A stretch of 64,000 bases of DNA from Flaveria trinervia (taxonomy: Eukaryota > Streptophyta > Magnoliopsida > Asterales > Asteraceae): NCBI GenBank assembly GCA_025506515.1, contig CM046452.1:68426560-68490559 (forward strand). Reading direction: 5' to 3'. The notes below the pieces were generated by a model. The model saw nothing but the letters and a program-made list of their open reading frames with translations. It was not told the origin of the DNA and searched no databases. The position numbers were made by a program, and so were the translations under genes. This document shows, one piece after another, positions 44,742 to 54,365 of the stretch (the stretch's first letter is position 1; each line of letters starts with the position of its first letter).

Positions 44742-45587
44742 GTCACTATTACAGCCTAACTGACTATCAACACTCACAAATGCATGATCAGAACTATTTG
44801 AAGAGAAATCTATATGCTCATCATAATTACTTTCAGATGCAGCATATTCTGACTCATGACCGACCAAGGTAGTGTTCCCTGGTACAAAGTCTTCAGTGAG
44901 CTTTCCTGATGATGCCAGTTTCCTTTTCTGCTCTATCTCTCTTTCAAATGTAAGCAGTTTCCCATGAAGTTGGGTGAGAGATAGGCTATCTAGATTTGCA
45001 TTAGAGCGTAGGACAATTGTATATGTGTCCCATCTCTCAGGCAGTGATCTGAGGAATCTGTGGTTCATCTGGCTATTAGTGTATTCATGTTTGACCATTT
45101 TCAGCTCAGAGATCAAACATGAAAAACGCTCAAACTATTGAGTCAGAGTCTCACCCTTCCTATGAGCAAATGTCTCACATTGTTGGGCAAGTATTTCCCT
45201 ATTGTTTGCTAAGACCTCATTAGTACCACCAAATTGTTCTTTCAGTGCCTTCCAGAGGTCATGAGCAGTTTCATGATGCATAAGCCCAGAATAGATTTCA
45301 TTAGGCAGTGCCATGGCCAAAATTCCATGAGCTTTAGCATCAATCTCAAACAGTTTTTGATCCTCATCAGAGTATTGTTCCTTCTTCTTCGGAACCATTT
45401 GGTTGGTTTCCGGATTGTTCACCATAGGCTTATGTGGACCATCTACCACAGATGTCCAACAACCTGAACTATTAACAGACAGGTGATGGAGCATTCTTCG
45501 TTGCCATATGTTATACTCAGTCCTAACCAGCATCGGAGGCTTGGTTGAGGAACCAGTATTGTGAGGGTTATTAGAAGGAGTAGTCAT
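44738..45587 (-). pseudogene. Duplicated gag N-terminal fragment of B (outer copy)
   Basis: The ATG at 45587 (MTTPSNNPHNTGS) starts the outer gag. It keeps the central segment deleted in the inner copy (LFEIDAKAHGILAMALPNEI). A stop occurs near 45130. It ends inside SQLGCNSDN, where gag joins antisense-side LTR sequence and a chimeric tail of about 55 residues is open. It cannot make a full gag. Confidence 0.88.
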
Positions 45588-45782
45588 ATTCAGAATTCAG
45601 ACAAATTCAAGGTAAACAAAGTAAATCTAGCTCAAAACCACTTAGAACCTAAACAAAATGGCCAGAAGCAACAGAAACTCAATCTCTATAACCGATTCTT
45701 GCAAATTTGCTAATTCAATCAAACGTAGATAGCAAAAGAACGGTTTCAATGATCAGTTCTTAAATCGATCAATGATTAACCT

Positions 45783-45794
45783 GCTCTGATACCA
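45783..45794 (-). other. Primer binding site, outer copy of B
   Basis: TGGTATCAGAGC on the minus strand, intact, next to the full 5' LTR. Confidence 0.95.
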
Positions 45795-45796
45795 TT

Positions 45797-46612
45797 TGTT
45801 AGGATCTCGGCATCTAGTTTGATCAATTAGATTGGATTTGCAGCGGAATGAGCTCACGAATTAACAAAATTAAACAACACACTAAATTTATCAATGAAAC
45901 AGCGTTTGTTATAGAGAGAGAATTTCTGCCAAAAGGAATATATATTCATTCAATACATGCTTCATTGGCTTTCGCACACCGTTACAATTAGGTCATCTTT
46001 CCTTTTATAAGGGAAGCTGACGTCAGCTGATGTCACTTGACAGTGACATCTAACTGTTATTTAACTACTGAAAGTTAACACAACTACTGAAGATGTCAAA
46101 CAACTGACATCTTCTTACAAAAATACCAAGTGTTAACTATCACTACAACTACTGAAAAGAAACTACTTAACTACAACGACTGAAGAACATGCTCTTCAGT
46201 CGTTTTACAAGTACTGAAATAGAAAAGAAAACTACTGAAAGGAACCATCACAACAACTGAAGAATGCTTCTTCAGTTGTTGTGACAAACTCTGAACGCTT
46301 CAGTACTTGGACTTCTTGAACTTCAGTTGTTATCATTAGCTGATGTCTTCAGCTGATGTCTTCAGTCTTTGTACTTCAGCTGTTGATCTTCAGTACTTTA
46401 GTCTTTAGCTGTTGAAGTCTTCAGTACTTTATTCTTCAGCTGTTGGTCTTCAGACTTTGGTCTTTAGCTGTTGAAGTCTTCAGTACTTTAGTCTTCAGCT
46501 GTTGATCTTCAGACTTTGTCAAACAGCTGATCAAGTCTTCAGCAGTTGTTGTGATGTCTTGTGGGACTTAAAGGTTTTTCTGATCTGGCTCATTGGTTCT
46601 TTTGGTCCAACA
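45797..46612 (-). repeat. 5' LTR of element B
   Basis: 816 bp. Minus-strand order: palindrome cluster (46220-46540), the hairpin GATGTCACT/AGTGACATC (about 46029-46050), TGACGTCA (46018-46025), a TATA-like TTATAAAAGG (46001-46010), then R and U5. It retains the 29-base hairpin (46252-46280) missing from the 3' LTR. Confidence 0.95.
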
Positions 46613-48274
46613 CAAAGTCAAGTGTTACAACTGTAACCTGATGGGCCACTTTGCCAGAGAGTGTAAGGCACCTAGAACAAATGGTGGCCAAACACAATCC
46701 AGACCAAACTACACTGACAAAGCTCTCCATAATGAGAAGTCAAAGCAGCAAGCTGCTGTTGCTATTGAAGAAGGAGGCTTTGACTGGAGCTTTCAGGTTG
46801 AAGATGCTTCTCCAAACCAAGCACTGATGGCAGATCATGATGAAGCCAAGGTATTGGAACATCTTTGTACTCCTGAATGCATTGCTAAAGTTAACAAGTA
46901 CAGGTCCTATAACTTGGAACTGAGATATGATATGAGTCCTTAAACATTTTAAAATCTGATTTCAGAAAGTCTAAAAATGATTATAAGCTAAAAATAGAGG
47001 ACTTAGAGAAAACCATTTCAGTTCTAAAACATGAACACACAGATTTTAGGACTCAAATTAAAGATCTCATAACCAAGTTAACTGAGTGCCAGGCTGAGCT
47101 TGTGATCAGCAAAGCCAGGGCAGAAAAGAGTGTTCTTGAAGAAGAGACCTTCAAGAACATGATATCCTCATCCCTGCACAACAAAGTATGCTATCCAAAT
47201 AGAGAGGGACGGGGATCCAATGAGATAGCTCCTCCCACACAATCTTGTCAGTAAGATCTCCTAGGTGTGGAACTTGTGAAGATGAGCTTCCTCTCATAGA
47301 TCCTATGAGTGAGGAGGATGAAGAAGAGATAGTGAAGAATCCCTCTACAAAGAGTGAAGAGGAGGATACCAAGAAGGGCCACTATCCTTCTGAGGAGAAA
47401 GTGAAGATTGTGATGACCAAGTCCATGAGAAAGAACTTGATCAGAAAGAGCAAAAGAAAGGCAAGGAAGGTTAAAGAGATCAAGGCTACTTTCGACTCTA
47501 AGCAGGAACAATTTTTTATTTCTGCAGGGTTTAAAGTGGTAGGGACTGAAGACATCAACCAAAACTCCTCTCCTAAGAGTTCTGGTTCTTGTTCAACTCA
47601 TCTCAGCAGCAAGAAGAAGTTTGATCTGTTGTGTACCACTGCTGCACAGCCTGGTCCATCAAACTCCAAGCATAGTTCTCAGCCCAAAAGGACTGTCTCA
47701 GCATCTGCAAAGATGAAGGTGGAGAAGGGAAGTGACCAAAGACAGTCTTACTCTCAAGACAAGGCTCTTGTGAAGAAGAAGACGAATTGTGTTATGTGTG
47801 ACAGCACCACTCACATTGCAAAGGATTGTCCCTTCAATCCTAAAGGTACTGTCCATATGGCCAAAACAAAGGCTTCAAAGAGTTCTAAGAAGATTCAAGC
47901 TTCAGAAGGAAAACTAGTTTCCTTCGGAAGTTCCAAATCTAACAAGAAGGGAAGTGGAAAATTCTCTTCGGAAGAATATTTGGTCTCGGAAGAAATGAGT
48001 TCTTCCGAAGCATTAAGTCTGCTACAGTGTTTGTAGAATCTTCCGAAGGTTCGGTCATCAAAACTTTTGAAGCTCCAAAAGCTTCTAAAGTTTTGAAGGT
48101 CAAGTCCAAGACTCTAATGGTGGTGTGGACGTCTAAGAAAACCAAGTGACTGAGATTTCTCCATCAAAAGCAACTCAAGATCCTCTTAGTACAACCATAA
48201 GATCTATTATTGATAAATTACCTTCTGCAAATGATTCCAAGACAAGCAAGGCTTGGGTTTCCAGATGTAACTAA
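46613..48274 (+). pseudogene. Gag C-terminal part of element D with two zinc knuckles
   Basis: It begins with CAAAG, the right target copy of B. The first knuckle is CYNCNLMGHFAREC (46622-46663). WSFQVEDASPNQALMADH and a coiled-coil region (46950-47130, out of frame) follow. From 47245, 263 residues are open: acidic SEEDEEEIV, basic RKNLIRKSKRKARKVKEIKA, and a second knuckle CVMCDSTTHIAKDC (about 47791). The CTTCCGAAG/CTTCGGAAG motif recurs at 47920-48050. The tail AWVSRCN ends at TAA 48272-48274. Confidence 0.85.
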
Positions 48275-48936
48275 TCATTCTCTTTTGTGCAGGGATAGCT
48301 GAAGACAGACAGAAATGTCTGGATCATAGACAGTGGCTGCTCCAGGCACATGACTAGTAATAGGTCACTACTCCAGAACTTTGAAAGGATTGATGGGGTA
48401 CCTGTTGCTTTTGGAGGAGATGAAGGTGGTTACATTTCTGGTAGGGCAAGGTCACAAATGGTAAGCTCAGCATAGAAAAGGTAAACTTTGTAAAGGAGCT
48501 TGGATACAATCTTCTGAGTGTATCTCAATTTTGTGATCAGAGTCATAACATGCTCTTTACTGAGCATGAGTGCATTGTTCTTAAGCCTGATGTGGTCATT
48601 CCTCATGAGCATATCCTGCTTAGAGCCCCCAGGAAAGGAAACATGTACAAGATGTATTTGCAAGAATCCTCTCCCTCTGGAGAAGTTTCATGCTTTCTGT
48701 CTAAAGCCAATAGTGATGAGTCTTTCCTATGGCAGAAAAGAATGTGCCATGTAAACTTGAAGAACATGAATAAGTTAATTAAGCATGACTTGGTAACTGG
48801 AATGCCAAAGAAAGAGTTTACAAGTGATGACCACTGTGTTGCATGCCTGAAAGGGAAGCAACATAAGGTATCTCACAAGCCTAACGAAAAGAACTATTCT
48901 TCCATTGCAACTATTCTTTCAAGAATCTAAAATGGT
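48275..48936 (+). pseudogene. Protease and truncated gag-pre-integrase of D
   Basis: An acceptor-like TTTTGTGCAG (CAG 48290-48292) leads to NVWIIDSGCSRHMTSN: the protease site with intact D-S-G. The zinc domain is open from 48550: MYLQESSPSGEVSCFLSKA, WQKRMCHVNLKNMNKLI (the usual Gly-His is Cys-His), CVACLKGKQHKVSHKP. It ends at about 48930, where Gypsy sequence on the other strand starts. Integrase, RT and RNase H of D are absent. Confidence 0.85.
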
Positions 48937-49670
48937 CCAACGTATCTCAGATTAAGCTTGCCACTTTTGCCAAATCCAATCACACTTTTCCACGATGAGA
49001 TTTTTAGCAACACTTTGTCACCAACTTGAAACTCTCAAGGTTTCCATCGCGTGCCTACATAACTATTTTGCCCAACAAACTAGTGATCTACAATTTCGCC
49101 CATACAATGCCTCAAATAGTGCTGCCTTGATGCTGGTGTGATAACTATTATTGTATGAAATCCCCCAACGGTAGATAAAGTTCTCAGTTATTCCTGAAAT
49201 CAATCACACAAGTATGCAACATATCCTCCAAGGTTTAGTATGTTTGCTTTGCCTATCGGTCTGCGGATAATAGACAGTACTCATATCCAGACACGTACCT
49301 AAAGATTTCTATAACGACCACTAGAAATTAGATGTAACACGAGCATCACGATCAGGAATAATCAAGATCGGCACGCCATGTCTTGAAACTACCTCCTTCA
49401 GGTGAATTCAGGTTAACTTATTCATTTTATTAGTTTCCTTCATCATTATGAAGTGGGCTGACTTAGTCAGTCAATCCATGATCATGTCACAACCACTAGG
49501 AGTCCTGGGTAACTTAGTAATAAAATCTATAGAAATTTGTTCCTACTTCCACAAAGGAATCTCAGGTTGTTACAGTAACTCAGATGGCTTCTAATATTCC
49601 ACTTTAACCTTAGAACAAGTCAAACACTTGCTAACATATGTCGTTACATTTACAATGTAAGGCACCCAAA
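48937..49670 (-). pseudogene. Ty3/Gypsy integrase fragment
   Basis: On the minus strand the left end reads QVGDKVLLKISSWKSVIGFG and LRYVGPF, the C-terminal end of a Gypsy integrase, cut at the junction with D. Upstream parts are AHFIMMKETNKMNK, VVSRHGVPILIIPDRDARVT and TVYYPQTDRQS, the core with its Asp residues. Multiple stops. No chromodomain or LTR follows. Confidence 0.85.
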
Positions 49671-50040
49671 GTCTATCCATGAAGTAATGAATTCCATATG
49701 GCTCCCGCCTTAGGTTCCTTGATTTTTTTCACGTAAGTGAGTGCTAATCGTAAGCTGCAAAGCTCGAATTCATCGGGGTTTACGTTCTCCGTTTTACTTA
49801 AGGCATCAGTGACTACATTCACCTTTCCTGGGTGATATTTAATAGCACAATCATAGTCGTTTAGCAATTCACCCGACGTCACTACCTCATGTTCACCTTT
49901 TTTTGCTCAAAGATATGTTTAAGACTCTCGTGATTGGTGTAAATAATGCATTTGGTACCGTACAAGTAATGTCTCTAGTTCTTCCAGGCTTGAAAAAGTC
50001 TATTTCGAGCCGCCAAACCCTACAACTAATGAAAAGACCC
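49671..50040 (-). pseudogene. Ty3/Gypsy RNase H, C-terminal part
   Basis: RHYLYGTKCIIYTNHESLKHI, then LLNDYDCAIKYHPGKVNVVTDALSK, the conserved end of Gypsy RNase H. The Trp before RHYLYG is a stop. The N-terminal part is displaced to 50930-51200 by the GC-rich insert. Confidence 0.88.
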
Positions 50041-50044
50041 TATG

Positions 50045-50930
50045 GTATGGAGTAAAGGGAAGCGTGTACGTTGTCACACTCCCTGCCTTCCAAAGGTGCC
50101 TAGAGGACGGGCCAGACGTAGCAGAGCGACGACCCGGGAGCGGATTCCCCACCGGCGGGGGGGGCAGGAGACGGCCATCTCAAGGCACATCACGACCTAC
50201 AGGCAACACCGGCGAGACCCGGGAAGGCAACCCGATTGGGAGTCAGAGGATCCATAGTACCTGCAGCCTCCCGGACTTCATCTTCATCATTTTTGAAAGC
50301 GGGGGGAAGGGATCTTTTTTCTGCAACGGAAAAAAAAACGGAGCAGATTTGACTCGGCACAACCTAACGATACATCCAATACCAATGATCTGTGCTTAGA
50401 ATGCGTTGCTAGATCTCTACTCTAGAAAGCTATACAGGCAACAACGAGCGCGGGTTGACCCGGGGCTTACCTTTCATTACTTCTTTCACGACGAGAGAAC
50501 CGCGTCCGCATCAGTCGAAGTGGTGGAAGGCCCCCTGAGTCAAAGGGAGAGCTTCTGCGCCTCTCTCCAAGAGATACGATTCGGTATCTGAATCGGCTGA
50601 AGGAGAGTGAGAGTTCGAAGTTGCCGGTAGGTCAATATCCGGGGGTTGCTCTCCCTTAGTAATAGTCCTTTGAACTACGAGGCCCAGAACAATATACAGG
50701 GCAGTGAGAGGAGCTGCTTCTTCTACTTATACTTGCCCAACAGGACCCTCGACCTATGTTAGCAAGTTTCAACTCTAGACCATACCACAGCAGCGGTTGC
50801 CGCTCGATCGAAATGGGTCTAATCCTGATATGGGTATTGGCGCCTTTAATTAAAGAATGTTCTCCGCCTTTTTCCTCCATCTACCGGGCTAGGTAATTGT
50901 TAGAATGTGCTTCATTGGAACTTAGCTAAT
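50045..50930. other. GC-rich insert, possibly organellar DNA
   Basis: About 880 bases that differ in composition from all neighbours: G/C runs, gaccc and cggg words, few A/T tracts. It splits the Gypsy RNase H between THDLELG (about 50980) and the RHYLYG motif. Open frames of 60-110 codons exist on both strands, but none is a protein I recognise. The texture resembles plant mitochondrial DNA, which often enters the nucleus. I could not identify a mitochondrial gene, so this is an inference from composition. The edges are approximate. Confidence 0.4.
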
Positions 50931-52060
50931 CATCCTTGATTTTAGAGAATTGCTGGCACTACACCTAATTCCAAGTCATGAGTAGTGTAATTCGTTTCGT
51001 GCACCTTCAGTTGTTATGAGGCATAGGCTATTACATTTTCATGTTGCATCTGGACACAACCAAGTCCTTGGATAGAAGCATCATAATAAACCACGAAATT
51101 ATCACTTCAATTTAGTAATGTTAATATCAGGGTGCTACAATGTTTCTGTTTCAACAACTGAAAAACGGCTTCTTAACTCTCACCCCATTTATAGGTTATT
51201 CCTTTATGGGTCAAGGCTGTGAGAGGTGAGAGATCATAGAAAATCCCTCAATAAAACGTCGATAATATCTAGCTAGGCCAAGAAATTGCCTTATCTCACT
51301 AGGCGTCATGGGAACTGACAAGTTCTGTATAGCCTCAATCTTTGTAAGATCCACATGTATTCCCTTCTCGTTAACAATATGACCCAAGAATTGCACTTCA
51401 CGAATCTAGAAGTCACACTTAAAAAACTTGGCATATAGTTGTTCCTTTCTACGTAACTCCAAGATTAGGCATAGGTGCGCCTCCTTGGTCATAGAATTGA
51501 TCAAGATGTCTTTCGTAAACACAATAATAACCTTATCAAGGTAGACTTTGTACAGACGATTCATGAGATCCATGAATACTACTGCTGCATTAGTCAACCA
51601 AAATGGCATGACCAAGAATTCATAATTGCCATAACGAGTACGAAATGTGATCTTTGAGATGTCTTCCTCTTGAACTCTCAATTGATGATAGCCAGACCTC
51701 AAATCAATCTTTTAATAATAGCTTGATCCCGGAAGCTGATCAAACAAGTGATCTTTACGAGGCAAAGGGTATTGATTCTTGACTGTAACTTGGTTCAACT
51801 CTTTGTAGTCGATACACATTCGGAATATGCCATCTTTATTTTTAATAAAGATAACAGCTGCTCCCCACAGTGATGAGCTCAGTCGAATAAACCATTTATC
51901 CAACAACTCTTGAAGTTGTGAAGATAGTTCCAACAGTTCGTTCGATACTAATTGGTAAGGTGCTCTTGCAATTGGAGCTGCTCTGGGAGTCAAATCGATC
52001 TGAAACTCAACTTGATGATGAGTTGTTAGTCTCGGAAGATTCTTTGAAAACATCTCTAGA
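50931..52060 (-). pseudogene. Ty3/Gypsy reverse transcriptase and start of RNase H
   Basis: From the right on the minus strand: HHQVEFQIDLTPRAAPIARAPYQL, WGAAVIFIKNKDGIFRMCIDYKELN (51712-52053), YHQLRVQEEDISKITFRTRYGNYEF (51600-51700), then the catalytic region IIVFTKDILINS, where the family F-x-D-D is T-K-D, so the RT is dead. MQFLGHIVNEKGIHVD and IRQFLGLARYYRRFIEGFS (51211-51396) form the connection. THDLELG marks the RNase H start. Confidence 0.9.
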
Positions 52061-52740
52061 AACTCACGAACCAGTGGAATATTCTCTAACTTCTTTTCGT
52101 CCTATTGCTTGTCATTGAGAGGGCTAATATCTCTAAGTGACCCTTGCGTAGCCACTTCTGTGCCTTCATAAAGGATATGATGCCTGTCACAGCACCACTC
52201 TTCTCGCCCTTAACCGAGACAATTTGCCCATTCGTGAGAGGAATTATAATAACCTTCTCATGACAAAATACCTATGCCTGCTCCTTGGACAACCAATCCA
52301 TGCCCACAACCACTTCAAAAGTTTCATGTTTAACAGGCATAAGATTGATATCAAAAGTATGACCAGCAAGTTCTATCTTGGAAACCTTTAGAATGTGCAT
52401 AATGAAGATTTGCTTGTCATCACTAATTCTATGGTATACTTAGATTCCAACGCAAACGGCATATCACCTAAGAGGCTATAAATTTAGAAGTGATAAAACT
52501 TTTATTGGCTCTAGTATCAAACAATACAGAAGCAAAACAACCATTAATAGGAAATTTACCAGTAATAGTAGTAGAGTCATTTAGAGCCTCACCTGAACCC
52601 ATGACAAAGTCTCTCCCATTAGCTCCACCATTATTGCCACCATTATTATCACTATTGTCATCATTGTTGTTGTAGCCACCATCCCTAGTGCCATTTCCAT
52701 ATTTCTTTAATTAAGGACAATTCCTCGTGTAGTGTGCCGC
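52061..52740 (-). pseudogene. Ty3/Gypsy protease region
   Basis: PINGCFASVLFDTRANKSFIT at about 52490-52555: the retropepsin-like site with D-T-G changed to D-T-R (codons at 52510-52518). It is followed by the usual region before RT (VVGMDWLSKEQA-like, 52290), broken by stops. Confidence 0.75.
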
Positions 52741-53877
52741 TTTTCCAAACTTAAAACAACCTTTTGGTGTTTCTTGAGGCTACTGAGGCTTTTTCATTAG
52801 CTCTCCACAACAATACTTGCCATGTGTCCAACCTTCCCACAACACTGGCATTGAAAGCTATCACACCTACAAGTGTGGTGGTAGTTGCATTGGCTGCACT
52901 TGGGATTCTTCCCCACATATCCACTCGGTCCTTGGGATGAGGAAGATGATTGATTGCAGTTGCGGTTGTTGTCAAACCTCCTCTGTTGCTATTGTGGCTG
53001 ATGCTTCTGCGTCGGTTATTAGACGATGAGCCATTGCTGCTAGTCTTATCCAACTTGTATTTATTTTCGGGGAAGCTTGCCACAACACCCCATTTGGGTA
53101 ACTTTCCTTGCTCCATAGCTTGATCAATAAGCTTGTGAGCTATTCTGATAACCTTCTAAAGAGTAGTGAGGTTCGCAGCAGTCACCATTCGTTGTATTTC
53201 GACTACCAAGCCACACAGATATAGCTCAATTTGCAGCTCGGCGTGTCGTCCATGCCAGGGCAGACTATTGTTAACCTGTGAGACCTCGTAGTGTAAGCCT
53301 TAATATCAGACCCTTCCATCATTAAAAGCCAAAACTCAACTTCAAGCTTCTGAACTTCATTGCAAGGAAAATATTCCTCCATCATCATCATTTTAAACTC
53401 ATCCAATAGTAAAGCGTTTGCCATCTCCTGACCAAGCATTTGTACTTCGGTATTCCACCATGTGAGCTACACCCTCAAGCCTCCCCGTAGCGTATTTCAC
53501 TTGGTCCACCGATGGACAGATGACTTGGCGAATACTGACTCGGTCGTTTCAAACCACCCTACCAGCCCCACGACTCCTTCAACTCCACTGTAGGTATGGG
53601 GCTTATAATCCATGAACGCCTTATACGTGCATGCAGGCGGTCCAATATTCAACGTTTCAAATTTTTAATAAAACCAAAGGATTAAACATCTAATCGAATA
53701 TTTACATAGTTGATGACAGGGTCATCGTTTACCTCAAAGTTCAGGAGCTTAAGCGTTCACCACTGCCTGTATGTCTTGGTTGGTTAAGGTCGCTAACTCG
53801 GTCGGAGTCAAGTTTACAGCACCAACACCACATCTATGACCACGTCCACGTCCACGTCCTCTACCATGACCGTCCAT
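52741..53877 (-). pseudogene. Ty3/Gypsy gag
   Basis: The ATG at 53877 begins MDGHGRGRGRGRGHRCGVGA, a Gly/Arg-rich N-terminus. The capsid part has MANALLLDEFKMMMMEEYFP and EVQKLEVEFWLLMMEGSDIKAYT (53260-53430). Two zinc-knuckle remnants near 52840 (CQCCGKVGHMA, last Cys lost) and 52750 (CFKFGKAAHYTRNC, second Cys lost) follow. Frameshifts between 53450 and 53760. Confidence 0.8.
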
Positions 53878-54365
53878 ATTTCACTTTACATTAACAAATA
53901 GAATAATGAATAACATCTAACGTTTCAATCTTATTGAAGTGTAGTAAATAATAAGAAATAATGAATTGTGACAACCATAACATTTATATCCAAAATAATA
54001 AGTCAGGTGAATGTTAAGATCAATCTACTACATCACTATCTCCTTCCATCTCTTTGGGTTCTTTTTCTTCCAGAGCTTCCTCTGGCTCTTTTTCTGGTTC
54101 ATCTTCAGGTTCTTCCTCAGGTTCTGTAGGAATATGCATCACGGCAACTGGGCTTCCTGGTCACCAAACCTTACCCTATGGTTGTGGATTGTGTCATCAC
54201 AAGATTCCTAAGGATCTCTCCGTCATAGTTCACGAGATGGTTCAGGGGGTCAAGTTCAAGTACTCATAATTTGTGTATAGTAATTTACTTGCAAATTGGA
54301 CTCCTTAGAATACTACATGTTCGCTAGATATGTCTAGAATATTCTCAACTGTGAACCGGGCTCGT
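53878..54365. other. Junction region between Gypsy fragment and element D
   Basis: About 490 bases. No primer site or LTR end for the Gypsy element was found. A short Glu/Pro-rich frame is open on the minus strand (54020-54139, EPEEEPEDEPEKEP), of uncertain status. The switch to element D lies somewhere before about 54400. Confidence 0.4.

Noticed and set aside
50042..50591. Arg/Gly-rich open frames in the GC-rich block as a new gene
   Set aside because: Frames overlap in several phases and lack known domains; high GC content alone removes stop codons.
54011..54269. Ser/Gly-rich and Phe-rich plus-strand frames
   Set aside because: Low-complexity readings of a TTCTTCAGG-type repeat; the minus-strand Glu/Pro reading is as likely, and none is supported by homology.
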